A stretch of 64,000 nt of DNA from Climacium dendroides. Lineage: Eukaryota > Streptophyta > Bryopsida > Hypnales > Climaciaceae. The notes under the pieces were generated by a model, which saw only the letters and a list, made by a program, of their open reading frames with translations, did no database searches and had not been told where the DNA came from. Shown piece after piece: positions 46,880 through 58,022 of the stretch. Positions within the stretch are counted from its first letter, which is position 1. Each line of letters begins with the position of its first letter. A program made the translations under genes and the position numbers. The stretch covers positions 34,844,001 through 34,908,000 of the forward strand of contig OX467082.1 of the NCBI GenBank assembly GCA_950106755.1, given 5' to 3'.

Positions 46880-48685
46880 ACTATTTTTTGGCTGCCTGGG
46901 TCTGCACCGGCAAATGTAGGTTCGGGGGCGTTAGAGACACCAACCCACCCTCTAACCTACCCGCGGGTCGACCGTCTTCTACACGATACGATTCCGTAGT
47001 CGTACAAATAATGCCCCCAACGAACGGCGCAAGCGCTCCCCCCCCCCGCCTCGACTGCGCCGCCCGCGGTCGCCGTCGCCGTCGCCCGAGCCCGTCCATA
47101 ACGCCGGATCGTCACGACCAACTCGCGGCGAGCGCGGCGAGCCAGCGCAAGCGAGGAGTTTCATCAGACTTTCAGCGGGCGGGCTTTCCCTTCGTCAAGG
47201 CGGACAACTCCCACAAACCCCGCGGGGTCCACCGCCGCTTCTTGTAGGACACTCTCCATACCCTCCCTTCGCCAGCACGCTCAACCTTGGCTTGGCTTGG
47301 CCTCCTGATGCTGCTGCTTCCCGTGCGTGGTGCCTGCCACCATTTCATTTCTTCACAGTCTGCAATTCGGGTCGATCTCACTGCGACAGCTCATGCTAGT
47401 CATCAGGGTCCCGTGCTTGTGGAAATTACTATGAGGATCACCACCCCCAGCAACATCATCATCACCACCTTCTTCGCCTGGCCGCGTCTTGCTCCCGCAT
47501 CGCAAAGTACGCCCGCCTTCTAGCTAGTCAACCCCCCTGGCTACCCTGATGAGCTATAGTTCTTGGAGCGCCGGTTGCTCAAAGCGGGTATTCCTTTGAG
47601 GTCCTGTTGTTTGGCGGTGTTGAAGATCTTCGCTGTCTGTGTTGGCTGCCCCTTAATTGGAAGTGGCGAATTATCGAGAAATGCGGGGCGCGTGACGGGA
47701 TGAGGTGGGTGTGGTAGTGAGAGTGATGCAATGAGGAAGACGATGACGGGGGAAGGAACAGGGCGGGTAGTTTTGGAAGGAGAATCTGCTCAAGAGTAAG
47801 TAAGTCGGTGAGCTATTTTTCCAATTGTCGATGGGGTAGGAAGTTAATGGTTTCATGAAATAGCTTTTCGTGAGTGCCGGACGTCATGAGCTCCGACAGC
47901 TTGCAAGCGTTACCAACACCGCGTTTCAACCTTCGAGGTGCAAGCAAATCTGCTTGGAAGCTCCCCCCTTCTCTATTTCATATATGTGAATTTAGCTGAG
48001 GGTATGAAGCTCCCGGACGTCAGAGCAGTGTAGCTAATATTGACAGGTGACAATATAATACACCCAGTTGTACGCGGTACTTCAACCTCTCGAGAACTAA
48101 TCGAATCGCGTTTCCAAGACCTCACATGATCAAGGGAGTCTCTCAATGACAAAGGCGCATGATGTGTTTAGTGTAGTCGACATTGACAAGTGTGGTTAGC
48201 GAGCACCAATTTTAATGTCACCAATTTTTACCGGGGTAGCATGTATTAGTCGTCGAGGGTTTCCATTAACAGCCAACTAACAGACCAGTTCAATGTTGAA
48301 TGTTGTGGTGACCAAGACGGGACTTGGGTGTGGTAATGAGCTAGTTGTTGACGATAAGGTCGTGGGCGCCATTCGCAGGTGGGTCGACAGAGGAACTGGC
48401 GGTCACGGACACCAATAATTGCATTGCTTAGTCGGGTTACAGTGTAGAGTCGACGTCCTCATGATCTCTGCCGATCAGCTAGCAAACTAAGTAGGAGCAA
48501 CCAATGGCGCATATCTGTCCCTTGGAACCCAGGTTCTACCATTGTGAGATTTCCAAGCCCACCCCAGCCTAGGCCATCCACATCGTCGTCCTCGGAGGAG
48601 GTTGATTGCTTCGCCGCGTTATGCGGAGTCCTTGAATTGAAGGCCGACGTACCCGAAGCGCCAGTAGTGGAGTCGGTAACGGGGC
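46880..48685. other. GC-rich, low-copy region upstream of the LBD gene
   Basis: Composition changes abruptly near 46,890 from AT-rich repeats to GC-rich DNA with many CG dinucleotides (46,900-47,250 especially). Overlapping open frames occur on both strands (46888-47247, 47287-47523, 48544-48807 plus; several minus), but none resembles a protein I recognise, and overlapping frames are expected in GC-rich DNA. It probably holds the LBD promoter and perhaps an upstream non-coding exon. No TATA box can be assigned with confidence. Confidence 0.45.
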
Positions 48686-49237
48686 TTGGTGAGCAGGCGG
48701 ATTCCAGGTTCTGTAGGGAAAGGCGCGGGAGTCACGCTGGCGGGTCCAGGAGAAGAGGGGGCAGGGAGAGCGTGGAGCTTGGACGTCGAGCATGTAGACA
48801 GGAGTAGTAGTCGGCCGGAGAATCATTCCACAAGGGATACAACGCCAGGAGCCGGGGTTACCATAGAATTGGACACGTGGGGGGGTCCCAGCAGGGATCA
48901 GCGCGAGGTGGCCGAAGCGTGGGGGTCACCTCATGCCGCTACGCAGGTAGAATTGCAGCAGGAGCAGCGAGATCAACAAGCTGGTAGTAGTTGGCTACGA
49001 GACAGTGAGCAGGTGGAAAATAATAACTGGACCGGGCACCAGCAGCAGCAAGCAAGGCGAGAATCAGAAGCGCCAGACGAGAATCGGGGGTTGGGTGCAT
49101 TGGAATCCGCGGCGAGAAACTCCGCGCGGTCGCGATCCTCGTGGGGGGAAGGGTCGTCTTCCTCGTCGCCGTCGCGCCACCAGCAGGAGCAGCAGCAGCA
49201 GCAGCAGCCGCGCGGGGGATCATACGCGACGACCTCC
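48686..49237 (+). promoter_or_regulatory. Probable 5' leader of the LBD gene with upstream ORFs and CAG repeats
   Basis: The frame of the LBD protein stays open upstream from 48686 but has no ATG before 49238, so this stretch is most simply 5' UTR, unless a further upstream exon supplies a start. It contains a start-stop upstream ORF (ATGTAG, 48792-48797), a six-codon upstream ORF (48933-48950) and a CAG-repeat tract (about 49187-49208). If transcribed, the upstream ORFs would be expected to lower translation of the main frame. The transcription start cannot be seen. Confidence 0.45.
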
Positions 49238-52200
49238 ATGAGCAGTGGTGCCCCCTGCGGGGCGTGCAAATTTCTGCGACGCAAGTGTGTGCGGGGCTGC
49301 ATCTTCGCGCCCTACTTCGGAGCCGAGCAAGGCGCAGCGCGGTTCGCCGCCGTGCACAAAATCTTCGGCGCCAGCAATGTGGCCAAGCTGTTGCTGCACA
49401 TTCCCGTGCCTCGACGCTGCGATGCCGTTCTCACCATCAGTTACGAGGCGCAGGCGCGCTTGTCGGATCCCGTTTACGGGTGCGTCGCCACCATCTTCGC
49501 CCTCCAGCAGCAGGTTCACATTCACAAGTTCATCATCTTCATCTCCCCTCCCTCCCTCCCTCTACCACCTGTAATTTCCTCTTGCACGTTAGTTTCTCCC
49601 TGGATTGATCCCACTCATCGATCACGGTTCCGATCGATGTCATTTGGCAAGGTCTGAAAATGGGCTGAAAACTTTAATTTGGGATTGATTTTCATGCCAG
49701 CCCTCATGATACGAGACATGCCAGTGGTTTCGGTTAGTGATAATTGATTTAGACATGCCGAAATCGGTGGGTTCGATTGTTTCAGGCGTTAGAGATTTAA
49801 TACGTTAGAGCGAAAACTTTAAGTTGGTAGTAGTTCCTACCAAGGAATGCCCTAGCGTTTGGTGGTCTTTGTGCCCTGTACTGAGCCTTGGGATGCCTAG
49901 CTACTCACCCTCCGGATGATTGAGTTAGGCATATGAGAAGAGTTGCAATGTCACCGTCTGGATAATCGGGATTAGGAACCTGTATTCATCGGTCAATAAG
50001 TTAACTCCTTCTCATCAAGTTCACGAATCATTAAGGTATTCTCTTTAATTAATTTCCCTCAGGTTTAGGTGTCGAAGCCATCAGATGAGGTAGACTGAGT
50101 GCTCTTGTTCAGGATCTGTAGTTCGTTTTGAAGTCTAGCAGGAGATTGTCAAGAATTCGATACGTCAATCCAGCTGGCTCTGAGAAAGATGGCATTGCTG
50201 AAATCAATAGCTCGAGTAAAACATCTGAACGCGGAGAGAAAAAGCTCATAGTTTCCCATTCAGAACTGTTTATCTTCTAACGTATAATTTTTTGAAAACT
50301 GACAAGTTACTTAAGAAGGCTGAAGTTTCTGTACTCTTTTTTTTTTCACTTGACCAAGGCGGATGTGCTTACAAGAGAACTTACTGCATTAAGATTTTGG
50401 AAATTTGCATGTCGAAGACAGATTTCGTTTAATAGCCAGGTCTTTCCAAGGGGTATACCAGAACGAGTCGTCTATTAATTAGTCGACAACATTGCTAGAG
50501 CTTGTCAAGGGTAATGCCACGGTTATCTGAGATTATCTGGGAAAATAGTTGCCTGATAGAGGCACATGAACTCTTCAAATAGGTAGGAGTATTGCTCGTT
50601 TCTGTACTTGATTGGAAGGACTCAAACCGATTAGGAAGGTTGATAGTCCTTTTTTTTGGAGTCGGGTGTTTTAATTTGAGCGTCAAACTTTGACGTTCAA
50701 GTGCTCAGAGTTCTGAAAACTAAGACTGGTATAGATTCAAGGTTTCAGTCGGGCCAATATCACTGAGATTCGCCATTTTACGAATACGATGTTGTTAGAG
50801 TCCTCAGTCCTCAGTTATGCTGTCTATGCAGTTTGATACCTCAAATGGAAGAACTGATGCTTGCAATCCTGCTTCTGGAAAATGCTGAGTTTCAAATCCG
50901 CTGGTATGATCAGGGATGCTTGAGCTTTGCTCCTTCACCTGTGCATGACTGCGCGAACGCGTTCACGAATCATTGATCTGCATCACTGTCGATCCAGCAG
51001 GAAATCGTTTTTTGAGGAATATCATCACAGTACAGTAGTTTTTTAATCAGTTTTCGGAAGTCAATGCGTTATTACGATCGCTGGACCAGCGTAAGAGACC
51101 AGAGTAGGCTGAGATTAGTGCCGTGTTGCTAAGTAAATTAAATGGTCTTCTCTGGAGTCTTAATGGTCTTAATGGTCTTCTCTGGAGTCTAAACCCTACT
51201 GTTGAAATAAATAAAATAGAAACATTAATCCGTTTTCGGTGCGAGAATGATTAGTGCGCAGTCCGCCGTTCGCGATTCTCTCGCAAGGAGCTCAATCGTG
51301 TCATTAGATTAACGAGCGAGAACTTTCAGTTTCTTTTAAAGTATCTCCAGCGGGGCTCTGTACTGTCCTCAATGCTAGAGCCGTATAACACCCTTAGTGG
51401 AGATGATCGACCTGTAAATGTCCACTGTTGCTTTACCTACGAAAATGGTGTGGCAAGCTACTAGTGAAAACATGGAGAGATCAGGAAAGATCGACGTAGA
51501 TGGAGTGAGCTCTTTATGATTACGCGTTACTTTTACAAGCTGGCAGTAGCGCTTTTGTTAGTTGAAAGCTTTCGAACTAACTTTTTCATAGCCTCCGCAA
51601 AGGTAATTATGATTGCAGGGAACTAGACTTTTGGGGTGTAATTATCGCAATATTGACATTAGCATTCAGGTCTCGATTTCCACTTATGTTGCCCAGAGCG
51701 CCTTCTAGACTCTGAGCAAGATATCATCTAGATCTACGAGATTCCGATCACGAATCTGATTTTTGCAGTCGTACCAATTATCTGATTTTTTATCTTCTTT
51801 TATGTACGATAGGATAGTCCTGTGAAACCATCTGGAAGAATTTCGGGGTGTTGTGGACGTGGTAGGTATACTGGGCCAAATCTTCGGTGGACCCGTTTTG
51901 GTAGAGCTATCACAATCTCACCGAAGCATTCGGTGCACAGGTAGTCATTTACTTAAGAAAATTACCTCTTAATGAGCACCATCAGAGTCTAGGTAAGAAT
52001 GATACCCTTTCTGTAATTCAACGTTTGATCATTTTCCCTGAAAATGTTACTGTTGCTGATGACTCTTTTCTCGGCGAAGTTACTGTCAGTCCCTACATTA
52101 AATTATACTAATCAGAAATACAACTGACAGGCGTTCGATCAGAACGAAATTCATCCGGGAAAGTCATCGATCCACAAGCTCGGCGTGACAGCTCTTCCTG

Positions 52201-53191
52201 GTCAAGAGTGTGATATTTGATCACTATTCATGTCATAATCAAGCTCTTAAACTGGGCAGACTTGCGTTCTAGTGTTTTAAGCTCCGGGCCTAAACTCGTT
52301 GATTGTTCAAACTTTTGGCTTGATTTTCGGTAGCATTCTGAAACTGAATGTCTGGATCCAAGCAAGTTGTAATACAAAGTTCGTAATCACCATTTGCGGA
52401 TTCTAATGCCCGTTCAATTCTAATGGAAAGCTACTTTCGAAAACTATAGTAGGCTTTTATTTCAAGTCTTACCTAGCTAGGCTTCTGCTAATTCATTGGG
52501 GATTGCTGTGCCTGCAAGCACTTGCCCTAGGGATCCTCACTAGTCTGGGCTATTTGATCAACAACGAAAGGCAATTCCTGCTCTACCTTGGAACAACATC
52601 TCTCCGTCCCATCTACGCTTCTACGCTTCTGCTAAATTGTGTAGGATTCATTGCTTTGCCGTTGCAAGGACTGACTGGTTTGCGTGGCTGGACGGAGTGA
52701 CCCTGCAGGTGGCGAGTTTGCAAGCGGAGTTAGCGATGGTGCAAGCCCAGCTGGTGAACAGACAAACAGCAGCGCACCAGATCCACCAGCAGCACCAGCA
52801 GCACCAGCAACACCACCCGGGACACCATCACCACCTGCAGCAACAACACGAGCAGATCGGAACCATGTCGCCTGGCTCCGTGGTGCCATCCTCGGCCTAC
52901 ATGCAGCAACAACACGAGCACTCCCAGCTCTCCCCCTCCGACATCTCCATGTCGATGCCCAGCGGCTCCGGCTACCCGCGCGTCAAGGAGGAAGGCAACA
53001 GCTTTCTGGGCATGCAGCAGTACAGTGACTTGGGCATGGGCTCCAGCAGTGGCGGCCTGGAGCCTCTATCGGGTAACCAACACAGTCTTCTAGACTCTCT
53101 TCACAAGCCTCGCAGCGCCGAACACATGGACCAGGGCTCCGACCAAGACGGGGAGCTGCAAGCCCTGGCGTCTCTTCTTCGACGAAAATGA
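49238..53191 (+). CDS. LBD: LOB-domain (LBD) transcription factor, class I, two exons
   Basis: CDS is 49238-49513 joined to 52709-53191, 252 codons. It is a nuclear DNA-binding regulator of organ boundary, lateral organ or vascular development, judging by the family. Residues 7-21 form the C block (C-x2-C-x6-C-x3-[12 protein letters not shown]). The GAS block spans about 36-85, with FGASNV at 43-48 and DPVYG at 77-81. L89, L96, L100 and L107 make the L-x6-L-x3-L-x6-L coil that defines class I. Residues about 115-142 are Gln/His-rich; the tail is Ser/Gln/Gly-rich and ends LLRRK. The LOB domain most resembles Arabidopsis LBD18/LBD30. The donor is CAG|gttcac and the acceptor ccctgcag|GTG, both phase 0. 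ATG 49238 is the first in-frame ATG but has T at -3, a weak context. Confidence 0.93.
49514..52708 (+). other. LBD intron, 3,195 bp
   Basis: It starts gttcac and ends ccctgcag. It lies between residues Q92 and V93, inside the leucine-zipper-like coil, at the position where plant LBD genes commonly have their single intron. Composition is more balanced than the repeats outside the island and I saw no transposon end in it. A 20-bp unit, aatggtcttctctggagtct, is repeated at 51141-51160 and 51171-51190. Short open frames inside (for example 52503-52700) are not recognisable. Confidence 0.88.
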
Positions 53192-55522
53192 GCCTTCTGT
53201 TCCAGAATCCAAGTTTAATGAATCCCCACCTTCTGAAGAAAATTCCAATTTTCCACCCTGTCCAGAAGTTCACTCATCAGCAGATGGTTTATTGCATTTC
53301 ATGAGTGCAGTAATCAATGGGATGCAAAGATTAGTGACCGCGTGCAACTGGTGGAGTTTATGAGGTCTGTGAACATGGGTTCGACTGTCACTGGTGGAGA
53401 CTAAACCGAATTGACCCAAACTGGCGAAACAACGTTGAATGCAAGCGCTGCAACGGGTCTGTCGGTAAATCCACAGTGTGAATTCCACAGGGAGTATTAT
53501 ATGTTTATTCGGGTACTCGTCAGTAAGAGAATGACACGTCGTTTGATATGAGGGGACCAGATAGTTCATCAACACTGGATCGGTTAAAAGGTAGTCTTCA
53601 TGTGATAATAGGGTACAGTTACAGCCACGATCGGATAGCACCCATGTTCTATAGAGGAGTAATTAATTTACATGTAGTAGCAATGTCTAGTTGCATGCCA
53701 TGAGGTAGTAAGGGGTAATCCAATATTCCAATAGAGGTAATTTTAATTATCAGAAGATGATCATGATCCAAAACTAGTTGTTATACACCTGGGCACCTGG
53801 CCAGTATTTTCAATACTAATCCCCAGATGTGATGCTATGTAACCAGAAGTTTGGATTGTATAATCCTCTCAGAGGTAGTTTCGTAAGGGTTTTTTTCCTT
53901 GTGGAAGCTCAATACTAAGCTAGTGTAGAACAAACGATGTGTACGTGGAATGTTTTCTCAATGTCACTTTAACTTAGAACTCATGTTTCCTTCCGGGTGA
54001 CGTGTACAGTGGACATCGTCAGACTTTGGTTCTGCTTAAAATTGGTGGCGAGTTTGCTTCTAGTGGACACTTCGTTGAGTACTACTTCATGGATGGCAGT
54101 TATGCATCAGAAGATGAGAGGAGTTGGAAACGAGGCTAACTTTTGTTCTCTATCTGCTTTTTTTGAGCTAGAGCACATTCTCTCTACTGTAGCCTCTCCC
54201 AGATTCAGCTTTAGAAAATACATTTGCCATCTAGTGGCGGGTTTCAAGTAATCGGTCCAAATTCGTTGTATCCGGACCGTGGCCCGGGAATAAGTATTAA
54301 TTTCAGAGTAGTACAATCTTTACCGAAAAGTATTGGTTTGGGCATAAGTACCAGTTAGCAATAATGAATGACGCTTTCAAAGTCTTAACGAGAATAATGT
54401 ACACATAGTGATAGCTAGCCAGTACAGCTGATCTGATTATGAGATACAGCCGATGTTTCAAAGTATCACAATCTCACAGGACGGATAGCAAAATTTTCCA
54501 AATCTGCAGTACCGGCAGCTCCTCGACTCTGATTTTCGGTGAAGTGGGCTAACAGGCATTATTGTTGATGCCTCTCCACTAATTTCGAGTCGATGAGCCG
54601 ATTCAAGTAATCAAATCTAATTGAGATGGCGCCGTTCACGCGAAAGTAATCTAGTATAATTCATCAGACTCGTTGAATCATATCCGTATATGTACGAGCA
54701 GGAGGCTCATGGTGCACGGACACTTCATTATGTCTCACAAATCAACAAATCAAGTTTCTGAACAGGCATACGACGCTTAGTCTTCAAGAGATCATAGAGT
54801 TGTACACGATATTCGGTTGTTGCCGCCATCACTGTAGGCCTTCTTGGTCTTAGAAAACAGACAAGCCCAAATCTTGCAGCCAGGGTTCTAGATCGGATAG
54901 TAGGAATAATGATACACCCAGTAACGTGGTCTTCTTGTATACCAAGGACAGACAGTATTTTCAACCCGGACTAAATATTACCTGCACGGATTCATTTAAC
55001 AAAGTCTCTCCATGAACTGTACCTGGACCCCCGCTAGCTATTCTGAAGACCACAAAACTGGTTATTATTTTTGGAAACCGGAAATACCGCTTCATTGAAC
55101 ACACTGAACTGTACTACCTGGCCAGTATTTGACACAATCTGTTGAGAGCCAGCTGATAACTGAGCGCAATTACACTTTCAAAACCAATTTGGTAAGAATT
55201 GGTCTCCCTTCAAGAAATTCCGCTAGTCAGGGGCTCTGGATAGAAAACACTGCACATCATGCCCGGCCATTGCTGACAGTACGTCTCGAATTTCAAAGAA
55301 CAGGATGGAGCACTTTTCATTACTGTATGTACCCACGAAGATGCTTCGCGTACATGTAATCAGTCAGGTTCATGAGTTGCAAGCTTGGTCCGGGGCCGGA
55401 ATTATCATTATTATTATTTATTTTATTGCCTTTTTTTTTCTTTTTTCTTAAAACACATGGACAATTCCCATTGAAAGGAAGGGGAAAAGGTAAATTTATT
55501 TTATTGCTTTAACTTCCACTAC
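53192..55522. other. LBD 3' flank and low-copy DNA, no second gene seen
   Basis: The 3' UTR must start here, but no canonical AATAAA could be assigned. Composition stays balanced to about 55,390. Open frames on both strands (for example 53270-53641 minus, 53997-54251 plus, 55129-55359 plus) match nothing known to me. AT-rich DNA resumes near 55,400. Confidence 0.45.
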
Positions 55523-55743
55523 TACACTAATGATGATAAATAGTGTTACCTACACTAATTTATTTTAAAAAGCCATAAGTTTTTACTCTTGGTGAATATT
55601 TTTACCAACTACGGATGTAGAGTTTTCCCACATAGAATGACACTAAAATTTATGATTTTCGTAAAAATATTTATGAAGAGTAAAAACTTATAGCATTTCT
55701 AAAACAGGTAGTATGGGTAACACTATTTATCATCATTAGTGTA
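55523..55743. mobile_element. Fold-back MITE with perfect 28-bp terminal repeats
   Basis: Bases 55523-55550 and 55716-55743 are perfect inverted repeats (core CACTAATGATGATAAATAG). The pairing continues inward imperfectly, for example cataagtttttactctt at about 55573-55589 with its complement near 55676-55692. It shares its end with the larger element at 10651-11325. The outermost TA on each side could be the target duplication. Non-coding, 221 bp, at the edge of the LBD island. Confidence 0.82.
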
Positions 55744-58022
55744 CTACTACTACTTTAGTGCGGAGTTTTTCGCGGTTTCACCATCGTGGTGATTACTATG
55801 ACAAACATACTCTTCCGCAGTTCCAGGGATGTGTCTCCTCCTGTCGCCGGGTACGTCAGGAACGCCACCGGCTGAATTTCAGGCCGTAGCCGGTGCCGGA
55901 CGAGATCCGGGAGAGGAAATTATACTGATCAACGCTGTAAAGATGTACAGTAAGTACCGATCACCTAATTACATAAATGGTATGTCATGACTTGTTCCTT
56001 GTAGTCCTGTTCATTTGTCCCTCCCTGCTCAGCATGTACCTGCTGTTTGATTCACATTCAGAACTGAACCCCTAAGCGCTCAACAATGCACTTGGAGGAG
56101 GATGAATGTTGTGAAAATTGTACGCACCCAATTAATATTCATGACTTCAGGGAGCTTCAAGAAAAATCATGTTATACATGCATCGATGGAAAGAAAAAAG
56201 AATGCTCTACATGAAGCAATTAGGGGAGTCTACTTGTCCTTATACTTGTTGACAAACTCATCATGCTTCAAATTGTGCCAAATATATCATCGAGTTCAGT
56301 AAACTTGTTGAACTTTTCTTACTCGCACTTGGAGACAAGTACAAGCGTCTCCAAATTCATTAAGCGTCTCCAAATTCATTGAAGACTACAGTGACTACCG
56401 GTATTGCAGTTCCCCTTAGGTTTTGATAGTTGAAAGCAATTTTAACTACTATTATACAACCTCAAAAGTAATTTTGCTATACTTAGGTCGGGTACTTAGG
56501 AATTAATTGTTACTACTTTCTTCACTCCATTTAGTGTAGCATTTTAAGTACGCCGGTAGAAAAAGGCTCATAGAATGACTCCCCAAGAATGACATCACTT
56601 GCCATTTTTTAATGCTAATTATTTAATGACACTTGGGATATTGCTTAGTTACAATTTTTGAAATGGAAATATGTTTTTTAATTAGTATTGTGGTAATAAA
56701 ATATTGTGACCCGCACTCTTCATCATATTTAATTTGGCATTTCAAACAACATTGTCATGGAACGAATGCATAACACAAAATGTAAATGACCACGTAATAT
56801 GAATAACAATACTCCAAAGACCGTCATATGTGAATGCAGAGTCTGTTGGAGTAGTTCGGGTACTTCGATAGTTCGGTTTTATTATTAACCTCCAAGCCCC
56901 GAGTTCACTGAATTGTGATGCTCGGGACTCGGGAGATGGCCGGCCAGGAGTCCAGGAAACTGCGAAGCACCACAGTCCACAGCAAATGACCACAACATAT
57001 AGAGAGACGGAGACCATACCACTTGCTTGCATGTCCGACCCCTCAATGCCGCACTACTGTACTGTACTGTAGATCGCCACAGTTGATCCACAGACTGAAG
57101 AATGCAGTATGTCCCTCCACAACATAATGCTCGCTCCGCAGTGACAATAATTGATTAAACACAGTTTGTTGATTTATATTTCTGAATTCTGTGTCCCGGC
57201 CTCATCGAAATCAACTTGACAAAATTAGAATACGCCCAGCTCGACTACAGTAGCTTGCATGTGCCACCTTGATAGAGGCTAAAGGTGGCCGCCTGTTAGG
57301 GTGTCTGCACTCAATTGTTTGCTTTTGTTGTGCAAGGCAAGAAAGCCGGTTTGTAAGCCTGAGACTTCGGACATCCGGGACCCAGGAAGGCTTTGATTGA
57401 TCCACAGAAGTAGGAGGCGGGGTTCCTTAATCTGGTTTCATGGAGCCTATAAGCAGCTTGCGACACCAAATTTGGATGAAGCATGTGGGGGCGGCCTTGA
57501 GGCTGGGTCCTCCAACGCTCTGGCAGTCTGGCATAAATTAATAAGGAGCTGTAAAATCAAATATTCTATGGTGGGATCTGACGTCATGCTCCCAAGTACG
57601 ACAGAAGACATAACACTAATTTACTGCAGGGTGTCAATAAAATATTAATCAGTTTCAAGTAATCGTTGAATTATTATAGCTGTCAAAAAAAAAATTTGCT
57701 CCTTGCAGTGCAGAATTGTATTGCAAAATAACCCCTAAATTTTCTTTGCATTTTGAGAAGAAAAAAAAAAAAAAAAAAAAAACGGAACACCTCACTTTGG
57801 GGCTTAGAGTTTTGGATAGAAAAAAAGATGTGAAAACATAAAATTGTAAGATCTTTGGAGTCTTTGAAGTCCTCTAGAGAATGTAACAAAGATCACAAAA
57901 ATGCTTTAGTGTAGGACTTCACTTGCAAACCTAATCACAATAGTACATGGAGATATTTGATAGGTGAGAGAATGAGCGATTATTCTATTGATTCAAGCGC
58001 CCTAATCTCAAAGCCACATCAC
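55744..58022. other. Mixed intergenic DNA, no gene recognised
   Basis: Balanced composition at 55.75-56.05 and 56.85-57.6 kb alternates with AT-rich DNA. Bases 56065-56150 match 39836-39925. A 21-bp unit (caagcgtctccaaattcatt, approximately) is repeated in tandem at about 56343-56385. An A22-type run lies near 57761-57782. No protein or RNA gene was recognised. Confidence 0.45.

Noticed and set aside
46888..47247. 119-codon Arg/Pro-rich open frame
   Set aside because: GC-rich DNA gives open frames on both strands here (also 46881-47099 and 46979-47164 minus). No recognisable domain; may be promoter or leader sequence.
48686..49657. A 324-codon reading of the LBD exon 1 frame
   Set aside because: It begins at TTG, not ATG, and its end runs past the clear donor site at 49514 into the intron. 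The supported exon 1 coding part is 49238-49513.
53375..53395. GGTTCGA-type tRNA B box (also near 4241 and 49768)
   Set aside because: The following bases do not complete the B box or a T arm, and no A box or cloverleaf is present.
55523..55743. Calling this element a CACTA transposon because it begins CACTA
   Set aside because: The 3-bp flanks do not match as a direct repeat (CTA against TAC) and it is a short fold-back; TA flanks fit better.
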